Below are positions 58,188 through 64,000 of a stretch of DNA of 64,000 nt, piece by piece; positions within the stretch are counted from its first letter, which is position 1, and each line of letters opens with the position of its first letter. Below the pieces are notes generated by a model. It worked only from the letters and a program-made list of their open reading frames with translations, was not told the DNA's origin and did not search any database. The translations under genes were made by a program, and so were the position numbers. Source of the stretch: Nocardioides scoriae (GTDB lineage: Bacteria > Actinomycetota > Actinomycetes > Propionibacteriales > Nocardioidaceae); contig NZ_LT629757.1 in assembly GCF_900104965.1 (NCBI RefSeq), positions 1,550,001 through 1,614,000 of the forward strand. Direction: 5' to 3'.

Positions 58188-59657
58188 TCAGCAGGCCGAG
58201 GAGAGGTCCTCGGCCTGGTTGGCGCCGTAGCCGTCGCGCATGTTGCCGATCGAGCCCCCCGTCGTGCTGGGGGCGGGGGTCGGCGCGGTGCCGGTCGAGG
58301 AGCCGGTGGACGACCCGGACGAGGGGGCCTCGGCGGCCTTCTTCTCCGCGGGCGGGGCCAGTGCCTTCTCCACGGCCGCGTGGATCTTGTCGATGTCGGG
58401 GTTGCTCGTGGAGATCATCGGCGGCACGAACGACAGGGTGCGCACGGGCTGGCTGCGTGCCTCGAGCGCCAGCTTCATGAACCGGTCGACCTCGCCCTGG
58501 GGGATGTCGGTGGTGATGAGCGACTCGCTGGCCTTGGCGATCTTCTCGAAGTTCATCACCACGGTCCGCGGCGAGAGCTGGTGGAGCATGGCGTTCATGA
58601 CGCACTTCTGGCGCGCCATCCGCGAGTAGTCGTCGGCGGCCACGCGGGAGCGGGCGAACCACAGCGTCTGGAAGCCGTCGAGCGTCCGGGTGCCGGGCTC
58701 GATGTAGCCCGAGATCGGGGCGCCGATGCCACCGATCGGGATCCGGTCGCGCACCGTCAGCTCGACCCCGCCGACGGCGTCGACGAGGTTCTGGAAGCCC
58801 TGCAGGTTGACCATGGCGTAGTAGTTGATCTTCAGCCCCGTGATGCCCTCGACGCCCTCCTTGGTGGCCTCGACCCCCGGGTCGTCGTACCCGGCGAACA
58901 GGTGCTCGTGGTCCGCGGCCCAGGTCGCCAGGGAGTTCAGCTCGCACTCGGTGCCGCAGGTGTAGCCGTCGGGGAACTGCTCGTGCATCACCGAGCCCTC
59001 GGGGAACGGGAAGTTGAGCATGTTGCGCGGCAGGCCCAGCAGCGTCGTCTGGCCGGTCTCGGCGTCGATGCTCGCGACCGAGATCGAGTCGGGCCGCATC
59101 CCCCACCGGTCGGAGCCGGAGTCGCCGCCGAGCAGCAGCACGTTGAAGCGGCCGTCGTGGGCCCCGACCGCGGTGCCGTCGGCGAACATCGCGGAGAGGA
59201 AGTCCTTCTGCACGCTCACCACGTGGGAGGCGAACAGCAGCGAGCCGGCGACGGTGAAGCAGAGCACCCCGTTGACGCCGACCATGGCCAGCCGCTGCTT
59301 GCGGCGCAGCGCCAGGGGGTTGCCCAGGCGCCAGGCGTCGACGAGCAGGAACGCCCAGCCGATGGCCAGCGCCATCAGCGCGAAGCGCAGCAGGTTGAGC
59401 ACCGGGCCGCTGCTGAGCAGCCAGAAGACGAAGGAGTCGAAGACCAGGCCCAGCACGAACAGCACGGCCGCCGTGGCGAACAGACCGGCCCAGATGCGCA
59501 GCGCGACCCGTCCGGTGCGCTTGTTGCCGGCGACCAGCTGGGCCGACCCCGGGAGCACGAGCGTCATGAGCATCAGCACCAGCGCGCGCCGGAAGTGGGG
59601 CCGCTGACCGGGCCCACGGGAGGTGGCGGGTGCGGGCTCGGTCGGGAATGGAGCCAT
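58188..59657 (-). CDS. LytR-CpsA-Psr family ligase with four membrane segments
   Basis: 489 residues, ATG at 59657. LCP proteins transfer lipid-linked polymers to peptidoglycan. Four hydrophobic segments fill residues about 25-148, starting with a PGSAQLVAGNKRTG module; most LCP proteins have one. The LCP domain then shows NVLLLGGDSGSDRWGMRPDS, a conserved LLGLPRNMLNFP, GLKINYYAMVNLQGFQNLVD and LWFARSRVAADDYSRMARQK. Its last residue is Cys after a Ser/Thr/Pro tail. It precedes the GlfT1-like gene by 17 bp, so they are probably one transcript. Confidence 0.92.
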   Translation of the reverse strand: MAPFPTEPAPATSRGPGQRPHFRRALVLMLMTLVLPGSAQLVAGNKRTGRVALRIWAGLFATAAVLFVLGLVFDSFVFWLLSSGPVLNLLRFALMALAIGWAFLLVDAWRLGNPLALRRKQRLAMVGVNGVLCFTVAGSLLFASHVVSVQKDFLSAMFADGTAVGAHDGRFNVLLLGGDSGSDRWGMRPDSISVASIDAETGQTTLLGLPRNMLNFPFPEGSVMHEQFPDGYTCGTECELNSLATWAADHEHLFAGYDDPGVEATKEGVEGITGLKINYYAMVNLQGFQNLVDAVGGVELTVRDRIPIGGIGAPISGYIEPGTRTLDGFQTLWFARSRVAADDYSRMARQKCVMNAMLHQLSPRTVVMNFEKIAKASESLITTDIPQGEVDRFMKLALEARSQPVRTLSFVPPMISTSNPDIDKIHAAVEKALAPPAEKKAAEAPSSGSSTGSSTGTAPTPAPSTTGGSIGNMRDGYGANQAEDLSSAC

Positions 59658-59780
59658 GGGGAAGGCGTCTCCGTCTCCGTGGTCGGTGGAGGGTGCGGAC
59701 CAGTATCACCAGCGGACGCGGCCCTCCCCGGCACGGCACGCCGGGCACCGCGGCGCGGGTGCGGGCGGTAGCGTCGCGCC

Positions 59781-61037
59781 ATGCCTGCCACGGGGAACGG
59801 ACGCGGTCGAGGACCGGGTGACCCCGGTGAGGACGACTCGCAGTACAGCTGGTTGTACGGCGGCCAGGACCGCCGACCCGGGGCCGACGACCCCGAGCCG
59901 ACCCGGATGCTGCCCCGGCTCGACCGCCGCACCGGTCGGCCCGTCGGGGAGCAGCCGACCCAGGACGGCCTCGGCCGGCCCCGCCAGGAGCCGCCGCCCC
60001 CGGCCACGTCCCGGCAGCAGCAGCCGCCGCCCCCGGTCGTGCCCCGGCCCGCCCCCGCGGCCCGGCGTCCCCGCCGACGGCGGCCGGTCGGCAGGATCCT
60101 CGCCCTGGTCGTGCTGGCCTGGCTGGTCTTCCTGGTGGCCGTGCCGATCTGGGCCGTCGGGCGCATCGACAAGGTCGACATCACCCCGGCCGGCGAGCGG
60201 CCGGCCGAGCAGCCGGGCACGACCTACCTGCTGGTGGGCTCGGACAGCCGCAAGGGCCTGAGCCCCGCCGAGAACAAGCGCCTGGGCACCGGCGGCGTGG
60301 GCGAGGACATCGGGCAGCGCACCGACACGATCATGCTGCTGCACACCGGGTCCGGGCCGAGCATGCTGCTGTCGATCCCGCGCGACTCCCTGGTCGAGGT
60401 GCCGGGCCGCGGCCGCACCAAGATCAACTCGGCCTTCGCGGCCGGCGGCCCGAAGCTGCTGGTGCAGACGATCGAGCAGAACACCGGGGTCCGCGTCGAC
60501 GACTACGTCGAGATCGGGTTCGGCGGCTTCGTCAACGCCGTCGACGCCGTCGGCGGCATCACGGTCTGCCCCCGCGAGCGGATGGTCGACCCCAAGGCCA
60601 ACCTGCGCATCAGCAAGGGCTGCCAGGAGGTGGACGGCGTCAAGGCGCTGGGCTACTCCCGCTCCCGCTACGTCAGCGCGCTCGGCGACCTCGACCGCGC
60701 GCGTCGCCAGCGCGAGGTCGTCAGCGCCATCGGCGCCGAGGTGAAGTCGCCCTGGACCTTCATCAACCCGTGGCGCTACTTCCGCGTCAACCAGGCGGCC
60801 ACCTCGTCCCTGCGCATCAGCGAGGGCACCGGACCGGTCGCGCTCGCGAAGTTCGGCCTGGCGATGACCCGCGTCAACGGCACCACCGGTCTGACCTGCG
60901 GCATGCCGATCGCCGACCAGGAGGTCAACTGGGACTCCGAACGGGCCCTGGCCCTGCTCGCGTACGTCAAGCAGGACCGCACCGGCGACATCCCGAAGCG
61001 GCTGTGCACGCCCACCGGCCTGCCCGGCACCAACTGA
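59781..61037 (+). CDS. LytR-CpsA-Psr family ligase, single-pass type
   Basis: 418 residues, ATG at 59781. A long Pro/Arg-rich cytoplasmic N-terminus (about 105 residues) precedes one membrane helix (ILALVVLAWLVFLVAVPIWA). The LCP domain has TYLLVGSDSRKGLSPAEN, QRTDTIMLLHTG, LLSIPRDSLVEVPG, VDDYVEIGFGGFVNAVDAVG and GYSRSRYVSALGDLDRARRQ, carrying the conserved Arg and Asp residues. It resembles the mycobacterial CpsA/Lcp type that ligates arabinogalactan to peptidoglycan. It is divergent from the other LCP gene, giving two ligases around one locus. Confidence 0.93.
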   Translation: MPATGNGRGRGPGDPGEDDSQYSWLYGGQDRRPGADDPEPTRMLPRLDRRTGRPVGEQPTQDGLGRPRQEPPPPATSRQQQPPPPVVPRPAPAARRPRRRRPVGRILALVVLAWLVFLVAVPIWAVGRIDKVDITPAGERPAEQPGTTYLLVGSDSRKGLSPAENKRLGTGGVGEDIGQRTDTIMLLHTGSGPSMLLSIPRDSLVEVPGRGRTKINSAFAAGGPKLLVQTIEQNTGVRVDDYVEIGFGGFVNAVDAVGGITVCPRERMVDPKANLRISKGCQEVDGVKALGYSRSRYVSALGDLDRARRQREVVSAIGAEVKSPWTFINPWRYFRVNQAATSSLRISEGTGPVALAKFGLAMTRVNGTTGLTCGMPIADQEVNWDSERALALLAYVKQDRTGDIPKRLCTPTGLPGTN

Positions 61038-61061
61038 GACCCCCGAGGAGCCACCCCGCCC

Positions 61062-61946
61062 ATGAGCGAGCCCGCACGCGAGTTCGAGACCCTGTCCTGG
61101 ACCGTCGACGAGGTCGGTGTGGCCACCCTGGTCCTCGACCGGCCCGACGCCCTCAACTCCTTCACCGTCACCATGGCGCGCGAGCTCGAGCACGTCTTCA
61201 CCGTCACCGCGATGGACGACGCCGTCCGGGCGGTCGTGGTGACCGGCGCCGGCCGGGCGTTCTGCGCCGGCATGGACCTCTCGGCCGAGGGCAACGTCTT
61301 CGGGCTGGACGAGTCGCTGTCCCCCACGCCCGAGGACCTGCGCGAGCACCTCACCGAGGAGCCCTACCAGTCGGGCGTGCGCGACACCGGCGGCAAGGTC
61401 GCCCTGGCGATCCACGCCCTGCCCAAGCCGGTGATCGCCGCGATCAACGGCGCGGCGGTGGGGATCGGCGCGACCATGACGCTGGCCATGGACATCCGGA
61501 TGGCCTCGACCCGGGCCCGGATCGGCTTCGTCTTCGGTCGCCTCGGCATCGTGCCGGAGGCGACGTCGTCGTGGTTCCTGCCGCGGCTCGTGGGCCTGCA
61601 GCAGGCCCTCGAGTGGGTGTACGCCGCCGACGTCCTCACCGCCGAGCAGGCGCTGGCCGGCCGGCTCCTGCGCTCGGTCCACGAGCCCGAGGACCTGCTC
61701 GACGCCGCCCAGGAGCTGGCGCGCTCCTTCGTCGTCGACCGCTCCCCCGTGGCCCTGGGGCTGGCCAAGCAGCTGCTCCAGCACGGCGCGGGCTCGGCCC
61801 ACCCCGTCGAGGCGCACCGGGCCGACAGCCTGGCGATGTTCCACGCCAGCACCGGCGACGGCAAGGAGGGCGTGGCGGCCTTCCGCGAGAAGCGCACGCC
61901 CCGGTTCGCCGGCCGCGCCAGCGAGCTGCCCGACGTCTTCGGGTAG
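61062..61946 (+). CDS. Enoyl-CoA hydratase/isomerase (crotonase) family protein
   Basis: 294 residues, ATG at 61062. Crotonase fold: LDRPDALNSFTVTMARELE, GAGRAFCAGMDLS (oxyanion loop), AAINGAAVGIGATMTLAMDI, and the FGRLGIVPEATSSWFLPRLV stretch. The single Glu in VPEA sits where hydratases have the second catalytic region, so the protein may be an enoyl-CoA isomerase-like or other crotonase, not a two-Glu hydratase. Fatty-acid or side-chain degradation is likely. It has no obvious functional tie to the envelope cluster and starts 24 bp after the LCP gene. Confidence 0.9.
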   Translation: MSEPAREFETLSWTVDEVGVATLVLDRPDALNSFTVTMARELEHVFTVTAMDDAVRAVVVTGAGRAFCAGMDLSAEGNVFGLDESLSPTPEDLREHLTEEPYQSGVRDTGGKVALAIHALPKPVIAAINGAAVGIGATMTLAMDIRMASTRARIGFVFGRLGIVPEATSSWFLPRLVGLQQALEWVYAADVLTAEQALAGRLLRSVHEPEDLLDAAQELARSFVVDRSPVALGLAKQLLQHGAGSAHPVEAHRADSLAMFHASTGDGKEGVAAFREKRTPRFAGRASELPDVFG

Positions 61947-62048
61947 ACCGGTCGTCTCCACCCTCGCCTGGCAGGTGCCGACGGGGGCAGGATCGTGCCC
62001 GACTGGTATCAGGTGCCCCCGTGGCGCCTCCGGAAGGGTGTGCAGACG

Positions 62049-62636
62049 ATGTCCGAGGTACCCACCGACGAGCAGACGGTGTGGGAGCGCTCCGCCGCTC
62101 TCTTCGTCTCCTGGCGCGACGGCCAGGACCCCGCGGCCCTCGACGGGCTGGTGCGGCTGCTCAGCCCGGTGCTGTGGCAGGTGGTGCGCGGCAGCGGGCT
62201 GGAGCGCAACGCGGCCGAGGACGTCGTGCAGTCGACCTGGCTGACGCTGGTCCGCTCCGGGAGCGCCATCAGCGAGCCCCGCGCCGTCGCCGGGTGGCTG
62301 TGCACGACCGCCCGGCGCGAGGCGTGGAAGGTGGGCCGCGCCGCGGGTCGCCAGCGCCCCGTCGAGGACGAGGACATCGCCCGCCGGCTGCCCGACAGCC
62401 CGGCGCCCGAGCAGCAGGTGGTCCTCGACGACGAGAACGCCCGGCTGTGGTCGGCCGTGGGCCGGCTGCCCGAGCGGTGCCAGCGGCTGCTGCGCATCGT
62501 GGCGGCCGAGTCGCGACCCGACTACTCCGTGGTGTCGGCCCAGCTCGGCATGCCCGTGGGCAGCATCGGCCCCACCCGGGGCCGCTGCCTGGAGAAGCTG
62601 CGCCGCGAGCTCGCCACGTCGGGCGGTGCCGCATGA
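62049..62636 (+). CDS. ECF-like RNA polymerase sigma-70 factor
   Basis: 195 residues from ATG 62049 (GTG 61995 is an in-frame alternative). Region 2 is seen as LVRLLSPVLWQVVRGSGLER ... AAEDVVQSTWLTLV, and region 4 as RCQRLLRIVAAESRPDYSVV then GMPVGSIGPTRGRCLEKLRR. The spacing is that of an extracytoplasmic-function type. No typical zinc-binding anti-sigma protein follows; instead a 161-residue protein is coupled by an ATGA overlap and a protease gene comes third. The operon is probably self-regulated, but no promoter motif was identified. Confidence 0.92.
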   Translation: MSEVPTDEQTVWERSAALFVSWRDGQDPAALDGLVRLLSPVLWQVVRGSGLERNAAEDVVQSTWLTLVRSGSAISEPRAVAGWLCTTARREAWKVGRAAGRQRPVEDEDIARRLPDSPAPEQQVVLDDENARLWSAVGRLPERCQRLLRIVAAESRPDYSVVSAQLGMPVGSIGPTRGRCLEKLRRELATSGGAA

Positions 62637-63118
62637 GCGCCGTGCCCCCGGCCCCGGAGCCGACCGACGAGCAGCTGCTGGCCGCGGTCGCGCGGCTGTG
62701 GGCAGCGCTCGACCCGCCGCCCGCCGACCTCGCCTCCGGCGTGCTGGCCCGGCTGGCGGCCGAGGACCTCGACGTCGAGCTGCTCACCCTGGTGGAGACC
62801 GACGCGCTCTCCGGCGTGCGCCGCGGCGGCGACGAGCCGGGCGAGGAGGGCTCCTGGACCCTGGAGTACGCCGGTCCCGACGTCCGCGTCTACCTGCGCC
62901 TGGTGCGCATCGAGGAGCGCACCCGCCTCGACGGGTGGCTGGTGCCCGGCGCCGGCGCCGAGGCCCGCCTCGAGGTCGAGGGCGCCGACCCGGTGGCCCT
63001 GCGCGCCGACGAGCACGGCCGCCTCGAGCTGGCGGCGGCGCCGCACGGCGCGGCGCGGCTGGTGCTGCTCGGCGAGGACGGCCGCACCCGCGCCACCCCG
63101 ACGTTCTGGATCCCGTGA
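62633..63118 (+). CDS. Hypothetical protein in sigma factor-protease operon
   Basis: 161 residues, ATG at 62633, overlapping the sigma factor stop. The N-terminal helix (EPTDEQLLAAVARLWAALDP) contains a segment similar to actinobacterial proteins found next to sigma factor and S8/CHAT genes; the middle is beta-rich (GPDVRVYLRLVRIEERTRLD, WLVPGAGAEARLEVEG). No membrane segment and no cysteine motif, so it is not a classical zinc anti-sigma factor. A role as regulator of the sigma factor or adaptor of the protease is suggested only by position. Confidence 0.75.
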   Translation: MSAVPPAPEPTDEQLLAAVARLWAALDPPPADLASGVLARLAAEDLDVELLTLVETDALSGVRRGGDEPGEEGSWTLEYAGPDVRVYLRLVRIEERTRLDGWLVPGAGAEARLEVEGADPVALRADEHGRLELAAAPHGAARLVLLGEDGRTRATPTFWIP

Positions 63119-63149
63119 GCACCGAGAGCACCGTGACCGGAGGCCGACC

Positions 63150-64000
63150 ATGACCGCTGAACCACCCCCGACGTCCTCCGCCGGCGCCACCGACGCCGGC
63201 CCTCCCGGCGTCCCGGCCGCCCGGCGGCAGTCGGCGCTCTCGGCGACGCGGGAGCCCTTCGTGCCGCCCCGGCCGGTGCTCGACCAGGTCTCGGGACGGG
63301 TGCTGGACCCCGGCACGGCGCTGGCGGTCGCGGGGGTCCGGCCGCGCAGCACGGCGTACGTCGGGCCGCGGCTGCTGGTCTCCCGCACGCCCGCGCTCGC
63401 CGAGACCGTGCGGCAGCTGCGGGAGGTGGCCGCCACGCTGGGCTGGGACGCGCGGCTGCACCCCGACGACGCGGACGTGGAGGGCTCGCCCGAGCCCGGC
63501 CGCGGCGTGGTGCGGCTCGAGCTGACCGTCCGCGACTCGGTGGCCGCCCTGGCCCCGGACGGCTGGGTGCTGCTGCAGAACGCCCGGGCGACCACCTCCC
63601 CCGAGGCGATGCGCCGGGTGGGCCTGGACCACGTGGTGCTGGTGCGCGACCTCGACCCCACGCCGTTCCACAAGCCCCACCCCTTCCACAAGCCGCACGG
63701 CGTCGACGAGTCCGACGTGGTCGCCTCCTACGGCCGCGCGGGCAGCGGCGGTCGCCAGCCCGTGGCGTACGTCGGCCCCGCGCCCGTGCGCCACACCGAC
63801 GACGAGCTGGAGGGCCGGCGCCCGGTCGTCGGCGTCCTCGACAGCGGCTGCGGGCGCCACGACTGGCTGGTCGAGGCCGTCTCCCCCGGTCCTGCGCTCG
63901 ACGACCTCGCGATCGGCTACACCGATCCGGCCAGCGACCCCGAGACCTGGTTCGACCAGGTCGGACCCCTCGACGGCGCCATCGACCCCCTCGCCGGCCA
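63150..64000 (+). CDS. S8 (subtilisin-like) peptidase, partial
   Basis: Open to the right edge; 283 residues visible. ATG at 63150 follows CCGGAGGCCGACC, a good ribosome-binding site. About 220 N-terminal residues lack a signal peptide, contain a PFHKPHPFHKPHG duplication, and may be a cytoplasmic prodomain. Catalytic Asp231 is seen in PVVGVLDSGCGRHDW, the subtilisin Asp motif; the His and Ser motifs would be beyond the window. The C-terminus is unknown. It belongs to the sigma factor operon. Such S8 proteases are often followed by CHAT-domain genes in actinobacteria, from memory. Confidence 0.85.
   Translation, partial: MTAEPPPTSSAGATDAGPPGVPAARRQSALSATREPFVPPRPVLDQVSGRVLDPGTALAVAGVRPRSTAYVGPRLLVSRTPALAETVRQLREVAATLGWDARLHPDDADVEGSPEPGRGVVRLELTVRDSVAALAPDGWVLLQNARATTSPEAMRRVGLDHVVLVRDLDPTPFHKPHPFHKPHGVDESDVVASYGRAGSGGRQPVAYVGPAPVRHTDDELEGRRPVVGVLDSGCGRHDWLVEAVSPGPALDDLAIGYTDPASDPETWFDQVGPLDGAIDPLAG

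Noticed and set aside
61947-62048. Inverted match GGGGGCA/TGCCCCC around 61984-62021 as a riboswitch or terminator
   Set aside because: Only 7 bp of stem with a long loop, in a region that probably carries the sigma factor promoter; too weak to call.

Overview
This is a very GC-rich chromosomal window of about 64 kb. GTG starts are frequent and neighbouring genes often overlap by 4 bp (GTGA or ATGA). The gene content (WhiB, MtrAB-LpqB, F420 genes, SEC-C type SecA, DUF3499 and DUF3105 families, GlfT/Glf) marks an actinobacterium. The mixture of lineages suggests a Nocardioides-like member of the Propionibacteriales, but that is inference. No rRNA, tRNA, CRISPR array, insertion sequence or prophage was seen. 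The window looks like core chromosome with one surface-polysaccharide island.

Layout. (1) 1-7.3 kb: a partial amidase, a giant NAD-dependent glutamate dehydrogenase, a DUF2505-like pair and PruA, pointing to amino-acid and nitrogen catabolism. (2) 7.1-17.5 kb: conserved small or membrane genes, a WS/DGAT-type acyltransferase, a lipoprotein plus polytopic membrane protein pair, a SAF-domain protein with a CpaE/MinD-like ATPase, an excisionase-type HTH protein and a LysM protein. (3) 17.5-39.7 kb: a long housekeeping block whose gene content resembles the Mycobacterium tuberculosis Rv3240c-Rv3268 neighbourhood: secA, YcaQ/AlkX-like glycosylase, orphan response regulator, hpf, ComF, lpqB-mtrB-mtrA, ahcY, CDF transporter, SIS-like protein, Trm112-like protein, manB, DUF3499, zinicin-like protein, whiB, fbiA-fbiB, DUF3105, GDP-mannose pyrophosphorylase and a TIGR03089-like protein.

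(4) 39.8-61 kb: a cell-envelope island. It holds a secreted PGRP-type amidase with FG-GAP repeats, a Wzm/Wzt exporter, GlfT2-like and GlfT1-like galactofuranosyltransferases (the latter fused to a second GT-A domain), UDP-galactopyranose mutase, two LCP ligases, a nucleotidyltransferase plus glycerol-1-phosphate-dehydrogenase-like pair, a LicD-methyltransferase fusion, two sulfotransferase-like proteins and a secreted phospholipase-D-like protein. Together they look like a pathway that makes UDP-galactofuranose, polymerises and exports a galactan, ligates it to the wall, and perhaps decorates it with a phospho-alcohol and sulfate. (5) 61-64 kb: a crotonase, then an operon cut by the window edge: sigma-70-like factor, small protein, S8-type protease.

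The most interesting points are the LicD-methyltransferase fusion with its candidate CDP-alcohol supply genes, the GlfT1-GT2 fusion, a family of 18-bp palindromes upstream of the amidase and between whiB and fbiA, a short FbiB lacking room for the nitroreductase domain, and several enzyme-family members without canonical catalytic residues.
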